Shown: positions 45,274-54,417, counted from the stretch's first letter. The stretch: DNA of 64,000 nucleotides from Lysobacter_C viscosus (GCF_046600715.1 NZ_JBJMAV010000004.1:62001-126000); one strand, 5' to 3'. Program-made: numbers and translations. The notes: generated by a model from the sequence alone, not told the origin.

Positions 45274-46148
45274 CAGTCGCGCGCCCGCCGCTGCGTTTCC
45301 AGGGCGGTGTCGAACGCCGCTTCGGCCTTGTCGGCATAGGCTGCGCAGGTCATCGGGTCGGGGTTCGGGTTCGCCGCATCGGCCGGCGTCCAGCCAACGC
45401 CGCCGGGGTGGGGCGCGATCAGGACGTCGCAGGGCAGGGCGCGCACCCGTGCGAATCCGCGGCGGTAGTCCTCCACGATCCGCGGATGGCGCGGGTTGTC
45501 GACCAGCCGGTAGTCCGGCGCGCTGAGGCTGTCGACGTAGGCGATCGAGACCGGCGTGCCATCGCGGCTGTCCGTCCATGTCCAGCTGAGCGAGCCCGGC
45601 GTGTGCGCGGGGGTGAAATGCGCGGTGAAGGAGACGCCCCCCAGTTCGACCGTTTCCCCGTCCTGCACCAGCCGGTCGGCCAGGACCGGGGGGAACAGGA
45701 TTGCGTCGCCATAGTGGATGTCGTCGCTGCCGCCGCGGGCGAGCAGGGCGGCGGACTCGGCGTTGCTGACCAAGGTGGCGCCCGTCGCACGCCGCAGCGC
45801 CGCCAGCGGGCCGGCGTGGTCGGCGTGGGCGTGGCTGTGCAGGATCAGCGTGACGTCGGCCGGGGCGATGCCCAGCGCTTGCAAATTGGCCAGCAGCATC
45901 GGCGCGGCCTGCGGCATTCCGCCATCGATCACCACCGCGCCGGCGCGGGTCCGCACCACCAGGGCCGACAGCCCCTCGGTGCCGATATACCAGGTGCGCT
46001 CGGCGATCTGGAACGGCTGGACCGGACGGCGCCAGCTGTCGGGCACCTCGTACGCCCGGGTTTGCGGGAGCACGGGCTGCGCGCCCAGCGGGAGGGGAAG
46101 CAGCAGCGCAAGCAGCGCATGCAACGGTAGGCGGCGGGCGTCGGGCAT
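45273..46148 (-). CDS. Subclass B3 metallo-beta-lactamase-fold protein
   Basis: 291 residues with a Sec signal peptide (PLHALLALLLPLPLGAQP). Metallo-beta-lactamase ligands are in the B3 arrangement: HSHAHADHAG gives His106, His108, Asp110 and His111, then FTPAHTPGS gives His182, and APHPGGVGW gives His247. This is the pattern of enzymes like L1 and other B3 lactamases (with Zn1 His-His-His and Zn2 Asp-His-His). Whether it hydrolyses beta-lactams is not shown by sequence alone. It precedes the NUDIX gene. An ATG 27 bases further upstream gives a longer signal. Confidence 0.88.
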   Translation of the reverse strand: MPDARRLPLHALLALLLPLPLGAQPVLPQTRAYEVPDSWRRPVQPFQIAERTWYIGTEGLSALVVRTRAGAVVIDGGMPQAAPMLLANLQALGIAPADVTLILHSHAHADHAGPLAALRRATGATLVSNAESAALLARGGSDDIHYGDAILFPPVLADRLVQDGETVELGGVSFTAHFTPAHTPGSLSWTWTDSRDGTPVSIAYVDSLSAPDYRLVDNPRHPRIVEDYRRGFARVRALPCDVLIAPHPGGVGWTPADAANPNPDPMTCAAYADKAEAAFDTALETQRRARD

Positions 46149-46249
46149 CGTGAGGGTCGCAGGGGTCTCGCGCATCCGGTGCGCGCGGGCAACAAGGGTG
46201 CCATCTGCAGCGCGGCCTGCCCAGCCGCGCGGCGTGCGGTGGCAGTGCT

Positions 46250-46672
46250 TCAGGCCGCCGGTGCCTGGCGGCGGGTGGCCAGTCGCGCGCCCAGCCAGGC
46301 CATCGGCAGCGGCAGCAGCAGGCCGCCGACGAGCATCCACGCGGGGTGCGGGATCATCGCGTAGTTGAGGATCACGCCCAGCAGGACCATCGCCCCGACG
46401 ACCATCGCCGCGGTGCTTGGATGCGCCCGTGCGATGCGCGCCGCGACCCAGCCGCCCGACAGGGCCGCCACGGCATAACCGGCGAGCACGCAGGCCATCG
46501 CCACCGGCGGTGCGGCATTGATGAAAGCGGCCAGTGCCGCCGGGTCGGCCAGGTCGGTGCCCGGCGGCGGTGGATGCAGCGCCGCGCTGAGCATCTGCGA
46601 GAGCACGATGGCCAGCCAGGCGATGACGACGCCGGCCAGCACGCCGACGGTGGACCTCATTCCCTGCCGCAT
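46250..46672 (-). CDS. Small hypothetical membrane protein (140 aa)
   Basis: Unrecognised. Three to four TM helices: VGVLAGVVIAWLAIVLSQML near the N-terminus, AFINAAPPVAMACVLAGYAVAALSGGWVAARI, AAMVVGAMVLLGVILNY and AWMLVGGLLLPLPMAWLGARLAT. The arrangement and gly-rich helices recall small DUF-type membrane proteins of unknown role. An alternative start four codons inward has no better ribosome site. Followed on the same strand by the lactamase gene after about 100 bases. Confidence 0.75.
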   Translation of the reverse strand: MRQGMRSTVGVLAGVVIAWLAIVLSQMLSAALHPPPPGTDLADPAALAAFINAAPPVAMACVLAGYAVAALSGGWVAARIARAHPSTAAMVVGAMVLLGVILNYAMIPHPAWMLVGGLLLPLPMAWLGARLATRRQAPAA

Positions 46673-46825
46673 GCCGCGCCCCCGGTGGTGTCGAAGGCGC
46701 AGGATCGCCGTTGCCAGTTGACCCTGCAACCACGCCCGCCCACCCACAATGCCCGCCTGAACCCCCGCTGGAGCCAGCATGCCCGCCAACCCGTCCCGCC
46801 TGTCCATGCACCCAGAGCCCGCCGC

Positions 46826-47329
46826 ATGAGCGGTGAGCAGCGCGAGCTCGTGCTTCGCTTCCTTGCCGAGCCCACCGACGTCAACTACGGTGGCAAGGTC
46901 CACGGCGGCGTGGTGATGAAGTGGATCGACCAGGCCGGTTATGCCGCGGCGGTCGGCTGGAGTGGGCGCTACAGCGTGACCGTGGCGGTCGGCGGCATCC
47001 GCTTCGTAGCGCCCATCCGCACCAGCGACCTGGTCACGGTCCGCACCAAGCTGGTCTATACCGGCACCAGCAGCATGCACTTCTCGGTCGACGTGACCGC
47101 GCGCGATCCCGGCCTCGAGGGCAGCGAGTCCACCCACGAGCGGCTGTGCACGCACTGCGTGATCGTCTTCGTGGCGCTGGACGGGGTGGAGGGCTCGCCC
47201 ACCGCGGTCCCGGCGTGGACACCACAGACCGAAGAGGACCGGCGCCTGGCGACCTACGCCACCAAGGTCATGGAGCTGAGCAAGGGCATCGAGCAGACCA
47301 TCAAGCGTTATCGCGAGGCAGGTGCCTGA
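46826..47329 (+). CDS. Acyl-CoA thioesterase (hot-dog fold, YciA-like)
   Basis: 167 residues. Hot-dog thioesterase layout: LVLRFLAEPTDVNYGGKVHGGVVMKWIDQAGYAAAVGWSGRYSVTVAVGGIRFVAPIRTSDLVTVRTKLVYTG, with the conserved N-G-G-HGG.v...D of the YciA/BFIT class. Such enzymes cleave acyl-CoA thioesters; the acyl chain preference is not predictable. An ATG at 46826 precedes homology directly. Convergent with the NlpC/P60 gene and separated by a bidirectional terminator. Confidence 0.93.
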   Translation: MSGEQRELVLRFLAEPTDVNYGGKVHGGVVMKWIDQAGYAAAVGWSGRYSVTVAVGGIRFVAPIRTSDLVTVRTKLVYTGTSSMHFSVDVTARDPGLEGSESTHERLCTHCVIVFVALDGVEGSPTAVPAWTPQTEEDRRLATYATKVMELSKGIEQTIKRYREAGA

Positions 47330-47350
47330 GGCATCGCCGCGCCCTGCAAC

Positions 47351-47380
47351 GAAAAAGGCACCCCGCGGGGTGCCTCTTGC
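47351..47380. terminator. Bidirectional terminator
   Basis: GGCACCCC GC GGGGTGCC stem (8 bp) between convergent thioesterase (stop 47329) and NlpC/P60 (stop 47401) genes. The minus strand has TTTTTC after the stem and the plus strand has CTCTTGCTT. Confidence 0.8.
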
Positions 47381-47400
47381 TTACAGCCGGTGGCCGGGGA

Positions 47401-48081
47401 TCAGATGCCCTCGACCCGGCGCGCGGACATGAACTTGCCGCTCCAGTAGCCGGTGTCCATGCGCGACACCATGACGTCCTTGCCGGTCCGGGGGGCGTGC
47501 ACGAACTGGCCGCCACCGACGTAGATGCCGACATGGTCGACGGTGCCGCGCTTGCCGAAGAACACCAGGTCGCCCTCGGCGAGCGCGCTGCGGTCATCGA
47601 TCAGGCGCCCGCGCTTGGCCATTTCGCGCGAGACGCGCGGCAACTCGATGCCCAGCGTGTTGCGGAACACGTAGCCGACCAGGCCGCTGCAGTCGAAACC
47701 GCTGTCGGGCGAGGTGCCGCCCCAGCGGTAGGGGGTGCCGATCAGCGCCATGGCGCTCTGCAGCAGGTTCTTGATCTTGCCGTCACCGGAGCCGGTTGCG
47801 GCCCTGGGGCCGACCATGCGGTTGAGGTCGGTAGCCAGGACCAGAGCGCGATCCGACAGGGTCATCGAGTCGGCCATCACGCTGCGGCCGAGGCCCGCGG
47901 CGTTGCCGGCGTCGGCGGACATGCCACCGGTGGAGGGCAGTTCCTGCGCCGCCACGGGCAGTGCGAACAGGCACAGCAGCACGGGCAGGATGGAGCGGCG
48001 GAAGGTCCGGCCCGGACGGGTCGGGGCGGTGGCGGCAGTGCGGCCGGGGCCGAAGGATCGGCGGGTCGTTAAAGTCGTCAC
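47401..48081 (-). CDS. Secreted NlpC/P60 (C40) peptidoglycan hydrolase
   Basis: 226 residues from a GTG start. Signal peptide after a basic N-terminus (ILPVLLCLFALPVAA, cut near AQE). C-terminal NlpC/P60 domain: GTPYRWGGTSPDSGFDCSGLVGYVFRNTLG with the active Cys, then GDLVFFGKRGTVDHVGIYVGGGQFVHAPR with the active His, and a polar residue downstream. Cleaves peptidoglycan stem peptides, probably between L-Ala/D-Glu and diaminopimelate residues. A close homologue sits directly upstream on the same strand, so the pair arose by duplication. Confidence 0.95.
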   Translation of the reverse strand: MTTLTTRRSFGPGRTAATAPTRPGRTFRRSILPVLLCLFALPVAAQELPSTGGMSADAGNAAGLGRSVMADSMTLSDRALVLATDLNRMVGPRAATGSGDGKIKNLLQSAMALIGTPYRWGGTSPDSGFDCSGLVGYVFRNTLGIELPRVSREMAKRGRLIDDRSALAEGDLVFFGKRGTVDHVGIYVGGGQFVHAPRTGKDVMVSRMDTGYWSGKFMSARRVEGI

Positions 48082-48197
48082 GCATTACTCACGGTTTCAT
48101 CACGCGGCGATCATGCCCTTGAAAGGGCAGCCGAAGGTGTAGATTCCGTTAACTTCTTGTTAACCAGGCCCGATGCGCGTCACGGTTTGGCCTATTT

Positions 48198-48797
48198 TCA
48201 GCGCAGGATGCGTTTGGCGCCGCTGTAGTTGTCCCGCCAGTAGTGGCCGTCCAGGTGGTCCAGCCGGACGGTTCCACCGGAACTCGGGGCATGCACGAAG
48301 CGCCCCTCGCCGACGTAGATGCCCACGTGGGTAACGCTGCCACCGCTGCCGAAGAACACCAGGTCCGCCGTGGCCAGCTGGCGTGGCGGGACTTTGGGCC
48401 CCTGGTAGTCGGCCAGTGCGCGCGAGGTGCGGGGAAGGCGGACGTCCAGCATGTCACTGAAGACGTAATTGACCAGCCCGCTGCAGTCGAAGCCGCCGTC
48501 GGGGGTGTTGCCGCCGTAGCGGTAGGGCGTGCCGACCAGGCTGATCGCCCGCATCAGCACGGCGTTCGCCGAGGCGGGGTCGGCCGGGGTGACCGCAGGC
48601 CAATCGCGCGTTGCCGCGGCGGGGGCCGGGCGCAGCGTGTCGCGCTTGCCGCCACAACCGCCCAGCAGCACCAGCACGGCCAGGGCCGTTGCCAGCGGTC
48701 GCAGGCCGGACGTGTCCAGGGCCGGTCGCGGACGATGCGCGGCCAACGCCGGTGGCGTGGCGGGGGCCTTGCCCGGATAATGTTCGGTCTTGTCCAC
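48198..48797 (-). CDS. NlpC/P60 (C40) peptidoglycan hydrolase, lipoprotein
   Basis: 199 residues from a GTG (a TTG 12 codons earlier and another 17 codons later are possible). A lipobox ending LGGC lies after a hydrophobic run (ATALAVLVLLGGC), so it is probably anchored. NlpC/P60 domain: GTPYRYGGNTPDGGFDCSGLVNYVF, ADLVFFGSGGSVTHVGIYVGEGRFVHAPS. It is a paralogue of the adjacent secreted enzyme, sharing GTPYR.GG.. and GIYVG..FVHAP. Cell-wall peptide hydrolysis expected. Divergent from slyD with 128 bases between starts. Confidence 0.92.
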   Translation of the reverse strand: MDKTEHYPGKAPATPPALAAHRPRPALDTSGLRPLATALAVLVLLGGCGGKRDTLRPAPAAATRDWPAVTPADPASANAVLMRAISLVGTPYRYGGNTPDGGFDCSGLVNYVFSDMLDVRLPRTSRALADYQGPKVPPRQLATADLVFFGSGGSVTHVGIYVGEGRFVHAPSSGGTVRLDHLDGHYWRDNYSGAKRILR

Positions 48798-48925
48798 GGC
48801 CGACAGCTTGGCGGCTGGCCGTCGTCGCGACAAGCCTCACGCCCCCTCGCCGCGCGCGGCATGCGCCCTGGGCGCCGGGAGCTTCCTTACACGCCGGCCG
48901 CGAAGGCCGACCACCGGGTGTGCCG

Positions 48926-49405
48926 ATGAAGATCGAGAAAGACCGCGTCGTACGTTTCCACTACACCGTCTCCGAACAGGGCCAGGCGCCGCTGGAGTCA
49001 TCCAACGACGGTGAGCCGCTGGCGATCCTGGTGGGCCACGGCAACATCATCCCGGGGCTGGAGTCGGCGATGGACGGCCGCGAAGCCGGCGAGACCTTCG
49101 AGGTCGATGTCGCCGCGGCCGAGGCCTACGGCGAGCGCCGCGACGGCATGGTCCAGCGCGTCCCCAAGAAGCACTTCAAGGGCGCCAAGCTGCAGCCCGG
49201 CATGCAGGCGGTGCTGCCGACCAACTTCGGCCCGCGTGCGGTGACCATCGAGAAGGTGGGCATGAGCGTGGTCGACGTCGACCTCAACCACCCGATGGCG
49301 GGCAAGGACCTGCACTTCAAGGTGGAGATCGTCGAGGTGCGAGAGGCCAGCGCCGAGGAAATCGAGCACAAGCACGTGCACGGCGAGGGCGGCCACCAGC
49401 ACTGA
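48926..49405 (+). CDS. slyD: FKBP-type peptidylprolyl isomerase SlyD
   Basis: 159 residues. FKBP-type domain with an inserted IF domain: MKIEKDRVVRFHYTVSEQGQAPLESSNDGEPLAILVGHGNIIPGLESAMDGREAGETFEVDVAAAEAYGERR. The C-terminus is His-rich (HKHVHGEGGHQH), typical of SlyD metal-binding tails, though short. It is a chaperone/prolyl isomerase that in enterics helps Ni incorporation into hydrogenase. GTG and ATG are within two codons of each other at the start. Followed by a DUF418 gene. Confidence 0.95.
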   Translation: MKIEKDRVVRFHYTVSEQGQAPLESSNDGEPLAILVGHGNIIPGLESAMDGREAGETFEVDVAAAEAYGERRDGMVQRVPKKHFKGAKLQPGMQAVLPTNFGPRAVTIEKVGMSVVDVDLNHPMAGKDLHFKVEIVEVREASAEEIEHKHVHGEGGHQH

Positions 49406-49494
49406 CGCCGGCGGTGGGGCGGGCGGCGCCGCGCTTCACGCGGGGCGTCGCGGCGTGCATCATCGGGCCTTTCCTGGCGGGGAGGCCCGGAACG

Positions 49495-50757
49495 ATGACC
49501 ACCACCACCGTGCTCACGCCCGTTGCGGCGGGCGAGCGGATCGAGGCCATGGACGTGCTGCGCGGGTTCGCCCTGCTCGGCATCCTGCTGATGAACATCG
49601 AGGCCTTCGTCGGCCCGCTGTTCGCGGCCATCACCGGCCTGGACCCCTCGCTGCGCGGCGCCGACCGCGCCGCCGATTCGCTGATCTACATCTTCGTGCA
49701 GGGCAAGTTCTACACCCTGTTCTCGCTGCTGTTCGGGATGGGCTTCGCGGTGATGATCGCCCGCGCCCACGCCGCGGACCGCGCCTTCGTCCCGTTCTAC
49801 CTCCGGCGCACGCTGGCGTTGCTGGGGTTCGGCCTGGTGCACGCGCTGCTGGTGTGGTCGGGCGACATCCTGACGGTGTACGCGCTGATCGCGCTGGTGC
49901 TGTTGCTGTTCCGCAACACGCCGCAGTCGCGGCTGCCCAAGTGGGGCATCGCGCTTTACCTGGTGCCCGTTGCCTTGATGCTCGCCTTCGGCCTGCTCTC
50001 GACCGTGGCGCAGGGGGATCCGCAGGCGGCCGCGGCGATGAACGCCTCGCTCGCCGAACAGGGGCGGATCATGGACGAAGCGCTGCAGGGACAGCGGCAG
50101 GCGTATGGCTCCGGCAGCTACGCCGAGGCGGTCGCGCAGCGCGCCGAGGACCTCATGCTGTTCCTGGGCCACGTCGGCACGGCGATGGGCTGGCAGATCC
50201 TGGGCCTGTTCCTGCTCGGGGCATGGTTCGTGCGCAGCGGCGCGATCGCGCGTCCGGACGGGTTCCCGCGCCTGTATGCGTGGATGCGCTGGGTGGCGCT
50301 GCCGGCCGGGCTGGCCATGGCGCTGGCCTCGTTCTGGCTGATGCCGACCATGGACTACGCACGCATGGACATGGCCGCGGGTGGCGCGATCGCGCTGTCC
50401 ATGGTCGGCAGCCTGCTGATGTGCCTGGGGTATGCGGCATGGCTGGTACGCGGGCTGCAGTCGCCGCGATGGGCCGGCTCGCTGGGGTGGCTGGCGCCCG
50501 CGGGGCGGATGGCGCTGACCAACTACCTGACCCAATCGGTCGTGTGCACCCTGCTCTTCTACGGCTACGGGCTCGGCTATTTCGAGCAGTTGTCGCGTGC
50601 CTGGCAGGTGCCGTTCGTGCTGGCGCTGTTCGCGCTGCAGGTGGTGGCCAGCCGGGCATGGCTGTCGCGTTTCCGTTACGGCCCGGCCGAGTGGGTGTGG
50701 CGCGCGCTCACCTACGGGCAATTGCCGGCGATGCGCGCGGTGGCGCCGGCGCACTGA
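49495..50757 (+). CDS. DUF418 membrane protein
   Basis: 420 residues with about eight to ten TM helices. DUF418 pattern: ERIEAMDVLRGFALLGILLMNIEAF at the N-terminus, LIYIFVQGKFYTLFSLLFGMGFAVMIARA, LLGFGLVHALLVWSGDILTVYALIALVLLLF and the C-terminal PAGRMALTNYLTQSVVCTLLFYGYGLGYFEQLSRAWQ, WRALTYGQLPAMR. Some members look like acyltransferase-like membrane enzymes; activity unknown. GGAGG precedes the start. Stands alone downstream of slyD. Confidence 0.92.
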   Translation: MTTTTVLTPVAAGERIEAMDVLRGFALLGILLMNIEAFVGPLFAAITGLDPSLRGADRAADSLIYIFVQGKFYTLFSLLFGMGFAVMIARAHAADRAFVPFYLRRTLALLGFGLVHALLVWSGDILTVYALIALVLLLFRNTPQSRLPKWGIALYLVPVALMLAFGLLSTVAQGDPQAAAAMNASLAEQGRIMDEALQGQRQAYGSGSYAEAVAQRAEDLMLFLGHVGTAMGWQILGLFLLGAWFVRSGAIARPDGFPRLYAWMRWVALPAGLAMALASFWLMPTMDYARMDMAAGGAIALSMVGSLLMCLGYAAWLVRGLQSPRWAGSLGWLAPAGRMALTNYLTQSVVCTLLFYGYGLGYFEQLSRAWQVPFVLALFALQVVASRAWLSRFRYGPAEWVWRALTYGQLPAMRAVAPAH

Positions 50758-50826
50758 CGCCCCGCGACACGCAGCGTCGCGGCCTCCACGCCGGGACGGG
50801 TGGGCGCAGGGCCGTAGACTTCACGC

Positions 50827-52083
50827 ATGGAGCAACGCGAAGACGTGGTGGTGGTCGGTGCAGGCGTGATCGGGCTGTCGTGCGCGCTGGCGCTGCTGGA
50901 GGCCGGGCGCGGCGTGCGGGTGGTCGACGCCGGGCGCGTGGGCGGCGGCAGTTCGCACGGCAACTGCGGCACCATCACCCCCAGCCATGCGCCGCCGCTG
51001 GCCGCGCCGGGGGTCGTGCTGCGGGCACTGCGCTGGATGCTGACCCCCGATGCCCCGCTGTACGTCCCGCCGCGCCTGGACCCGATGCTGTGGCGGTGGC
51101 TGTGGCGGTTCGCCGGCCGCTGCAATGCCGGTGACTGGCGCGCCTCGGCGCTGGCCAAGGCGGCGTTGCTGCAGGACTCGCGCGTGCGCCTGGGCGACTG
51201 GATCGGGCGGCACGGAATGGACTGCGGCTTCGTCGAGTCCGGCGAGGACTACGTGTTCCGCGATGGCCGGGCGTTCGAACACGGCCAGCGGGAACTCGGC
51301 CTGCTGCGCGAACTGGGGATCGCGGTGGAGGTGGTCGACGGCGCCGCCTACGAGTCGCTGGAGCCGGCAATGAAGCCCGGCGTGGCCGGCGCGATCCGGT
51401 TTTCGGGCGACGCGATGCTGCGGCCCGACCGCTATGTCGCCGAGCTGGCGCGGGTGGTGCGTGCCCGCGGCGGGCGCATCGACGAGGACCGTCCGCTGCA
51501 CCGGGTCGATGCCTGCGCCGCCGGCCTGCGGCTGGACACCGGTGCCGGCGAGTTGCTGGCACGCGACGCGGTGGTGGCAGCCGGTGCCTGGTCGCCGCGA
51601 CTGGCGACCGCCATCGGCGTGCCGGCGCTGTTGCAGGCGATGCAGCCGGGCAAGGGCTACTCGATCACCTACTCGCGCCCGGCGCGGGTCCCGCGGCGCC
51701 CGATGGTGCTGCGCGAACGCGCGGTGTGCGTCACCGCGTGGCCGGACGGCTTCAGGCTGGGCAGCACGATGGAGTTCTCCGGCTTCGACGCCAAACTCAA
51801 TGCGCGCCGGCTGGCCGCCCTCGAGCGTGGCGCGGCCGAATACCTGCACGAGCCGGTCGGCGCGCAGGTGCGCGAACGCTGGTGCGGCTGGCGGCCGATG
51901 AGCTGCGACGACATCCCCATCATCGGCGCGGTACCGGGACGCCGGGGCCTGTGGCTTGCGACCGGGCACGGCATGATGGGCATGGGGATGAGCGCCGGCA
52001 CCGGGCAACTGCTCGCCGACCTGGTCTCGGGCACTGCGCCCGGAATCGACCCCGCGCCGTACCGCGTGGAGCGGCTGGCCTGA
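50827..52083 (+). CDS. FAD-dependent oxidoreductase (DadA-like)
   Basis: 418 residues. N-terminal FAD Rossmann motif VVVVGAGVIGLSCALALLEAG, GNCGTITPSHA, and the C-terminal FAD-contacting GWRPMSCDDIPIIGAVPGRRGLWLATGHGMMGMGMSAGTG. The layout matches D-amino acid dehydrogenase (DadA), which deaminates D-amino acids and passes electrons to quinone. The specific substrate is not predictable; the enzyme could also oxidise other amines. Stands alone; next gene is 82 bases on and may be cotranscribed. Confidence 0.9.
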   Translation: MEQREDVVVVGAGVIGLSCALALLEAGRGVRVVDAGRVGGGSSHGNCGTITPSHAPPLAAPGVVLRALRWMLTPDAPLYVPPRLDPMLWRWLWRFAGRCNAGDWRASALAKAALLQDSRVRLGDWIGRHGMDCGFVESGEDYVFRDGRAFEHGQRELGLLRELGIAVEVVDGAAYESLEPAMKPGVAGAIRFSGDAMLRPDRYVAELARVVRARGGRIDEDRPLHRVDACAAGLRLDTGAGELLARDAVVAAGAWSPRLATAIGVPALLQAMQPGKGYSITYSRPARVPRRPMVLRERAVCVTAWPDGFRLGSTMEFSGFDAKLNARRLAALERGAAEYLHEPVGAQVRERWCGWRPMSCDDIPIIGAVPGRRGLWLATGHGMMGMGMSAGTGQLLADLVSGTAPGIDPAPYRVERLA

Positions 52084-52165
52084 GCAGACGGCCGCGCGTT
52101 GACGCAGCGCGGTCCAGACTGCGGGATTCATGACGCGGTGCCACGTGCATCCAGGGAGGACAGAC

Positions 52166-53506
52166 ATGGCGGACAATTTTGACCTGATCGTGGTGGGCGG
52201 GGGTTCGGGCGGCTTGGCCGGCGCGTTCCGTGCCGCCGAACATGGCGCCCGCGTCGCGCTGCTGGAGCCGGCGCAACTGGGTGGCACCTGCGTCAATGCC
52301 GGCTGCGTGCCCAAGAAGGCGATGTGGCTGGCGGCCGAGGTGGCGCGCCGGTTGCGCCTCGCCGGCGACCTGGGGTTCGCCACCGAGACCTGCGCGCTGG
52401 ACTGGCCCGAATTCATCACCCACCGGCAGCGCTACATCAACAACATCCATGAGAGCTACCGGCGGCGCCTGGACGCGGCGGGAATCGCCGTGCTGCCCGT
52501 GCGCGCCCGCCTGACCGGGCCCGACAGCGTGGAGTGCGACGACGGCGTGCGCCTGACCGCGTCCCGGCTTCTGCTGGCCACCGGCGGGCATGCGTTCAAG
52601 CCCCCGCTACCGGGCGCGGAACTGGGCGACACGTCCGACGACTTCTTCCATTGGACCGCGCCCCCGCCGGAAGTCGCCATCGTCGGCGGCGGGTACGTGG
52701 CCGTCGAGCTGGCCGGCGTGCTGCAGGCGCTGGGCAGCCGGGTGTCGATGTTCGTCCGTGGCCCGCGGCTGCTGGAGTCGTTCGATCCGGAGCTGTGCGA
52801 GCGCCTGGCCGAGGACTACCGCCATGCCGGCGTGCGCATCCAGTTTGACTGCGGGGTTGAAGCGGTCGAAGCGGCAGGCGGCCCGCTGCGGGTGCGTGCC
52901 GGCGGGGCCGACCGCGGCGCGTTCGACAGCGTCCTGTTCGCGACCGGGCGCAGGCCCAACACGGCCGGCCTCGGGCTGGACGCGGCTGGCGTCGAACTGG
53001 ATGCGCGCGGCCGCATCCGCATCGATGCCGGCCATGCCACGACCGCCCCCGGCGTTTACGCGGTTGGCGACGTGACCCCCGACCCGGCCCTGACGCCGGT
53101 GGCGATTGCCGCCGCGCGGCGGTTGATGGACCGGCTGTACGCAGGCGCCACGGCAACGCTGGACCTCTCGCAGGTGCCGACCGTGGTGTTCACCCACCCG
53201 CCGCTGGGTAAGGTCGGCCTGACCGAGGCCGAGGCCCGCCAGGTCCACGCGGAGGTGCACGTCTGCCGGAGCGGGTTCCGCCCCATGCTCGAGGCGTTGG
53301 CCGATTCCGAGCAGCGCAGCCTGTTCAAGCTGGTCTGCGTCGGCAGCGAACGGCGGGTAGTCGGCCTGCACCTGCTGGGCGATTCCGCCGACGAGATCCT
53401 GCAGGGGTTCGCGGTGGCAATGAAGCGGGGCGTCACCCTCGAAGACTTCCACGACACCGTCGCGATCCACCCCACCAGCGCCGAGGAAGTCGTGCTGATG
53501 CGTTGA
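52166..53506 (+). CDS. gor: Glutathione-disulfide reductase-like flavoenzyme
   Basis: 446 residues. Pyridine nucleotide-disulfide reductase: FAD motif DLIVVGGGSGGLAGAFRAA, redox-active GGTCVNAGCVPKKAM (CVNAGC instead of the usual CVNxGC, two Cys four apart), second nucleotide site VAIVGGGYVAVELAGVLQALGS, FATGRRPNT, and C-terminal interface VAIHPTSAEEVVLM with HP. This order is that of glutathione reductase, which regenerates GSH. Similar family members reduce other disulfides, so the substrate is not proven. Ribosome site AGGGAGGA; next gene is hutG. Confidence 0.92.
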   Translation: MADNFDLIVVGGGSGGLAGAFRAAEHGARVALLEPAQLGGTCVNAGCVPKKAMWLAAEVARRLRLAGDLGFATETCALDWPEFITHRQRYINNIHESYRRRLDAAGIAVLPVRARLTGPDSVECDDGVRLTASRLLLATGGHAFKPPLPGAELGDTSDDFFHWTAPPPEVAIVGGGYVAVELAGVLQALGSRVSMFVRGPRLLESFDPELCERLAEDYRHAGVRIQFDCGVEAVEAAGGPLRVRAGGADRGAFDSVLFATGRRPNTAGLGLDAAGVELDARGRIRIDAGHATTAPGVYAVGDVTPDPALTPVAIAAARRLMDRLYAGATATLDLSQVPTVVFTHPPLGKVGLTEAEARQVHAEVHVCRSGFRPMLEALADSEQRSLFKLVCVGSERRVVGLHLLGDSADEILQGFAVAMKRGVTLEDFHDTVAIHPTSAEEVVLMR

Positions 53507-53551
53507 TCGCGTCCGCTCCTGCAAGCACGGCACCTGCGCGACAATCGACCC

Positions 53552-54334
53552 ATGGACACCTTCACCCTGCACCGCGGTACGGCGCCGCTGCTCGTGAGCC
53601 TGCCGCACGATGGCAGCGCCATCCCCGACGAGCTGGCAGCACGCATGACGCAAGGGGCGCGCCGGGCGCCGGACACGGACTGGCACGTGTCACGGTTGTA
53701 CGACTTCGCCCGCGCGCTGGGGGCATCGGTGCTGGTGCCCCGGTACTCGCGCTACGTGGTCGACCTCAACCGGCCGCAGGACGACACCTCGCTGTACCCG
53801 GGCCAGAACACCACCGGGCTGTGCCCGACGGTGCGCTTCACCGGCGAGGCGCTGTACCTGGAAGGGCAGGGGCCAACCACCGATGAGGTCGGCCGGCGCA
53901 TCGAAACCTACTGGCGGCCGTACCACGAGGCGCTGCGTGGCGAACTCGACCGGCTGCAGGGGCTGCACGGCCGCGTCGTGCTGTGGGAAGGCCACTCGAT
54001 CCGCGGCAGCGGGCTGCCGTTCCTGTTCGAAGGGCGATTGCCGGACCTCAACCTGGGCACCGCGGCCGGCACCAGTTGCACGCCGGCCCTGCAACAACGG
54101 CTGGAGACCGTGCTCGCCTCCCAGGACCGCTACGACTGGGTCGCCAACGGCCGCTTCAAGGGCGGCCACATCACCCGGCACTACGGCCAGCCCGGGCGCG
54201 GCATCGACGCCGTGCAGCTGGAGATCAGCCAACGCACCTACATGGACGAGGATTCGTTCGAGTTCGACGAGTCGAAAGCGGCGCACCTGCGCGCCGTCCT
54301 GCGCGACCTGCTCACGGCGGCGATGCGTCGGTAG
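53552..54334 (+). CDS. hutG: N-formylglutamate deformylase (N-formylglutamate amidohydrolase)
   Basis: 260 residues. HutG-type, last step of histidine degradation by the five-step branch: releases formate and glutamate. Features: LVSLPHDGSAIPDELAARM, RYSRYVVDLNRPQDDTSLYP, VVLWEGHSIRGSG (metal-binding), FKGGHITRHYGQPGRGIDAVQLEISQRTYM. It lies 45 bases after the glutathione-reductase gene. hutU is about 50 kb away, and hutH and hutI are not in the window, so the pathway is split. No regulator hutC seen. Confidence 0.95.
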   Translation: MDTFTLHRGTAPLLVSLPHDGSAIPDELAARMTQGARRAPDTDWHVSRLYDFARALGASVLVPRYSRYVVDLNRPQDDTSLYPGQNTTGLCPTVRFTGEALYLEGQGPTTDEVGRRIETYWRPYHEALRGELDRLQGLHGRVVLWEGHSIRGSGLPFLFEGRLPDLNLGTAAGTSCTPALQQRLETVLASQDRYDWVANGRFKGGHITRHYGQPGRGIDAVQLEISQRTYMDEDSFEFDESKAAHLRAVLRDLLTAAMRR

Positions 54335-54417
54335 AGCGGGGCCGGCTGCACGCATCACGCCCCGCGGAAGGGGCGGGGACGTGCGGGAGACCCCAGCGCA
54401 TTGGGACCCGTGCGTTG

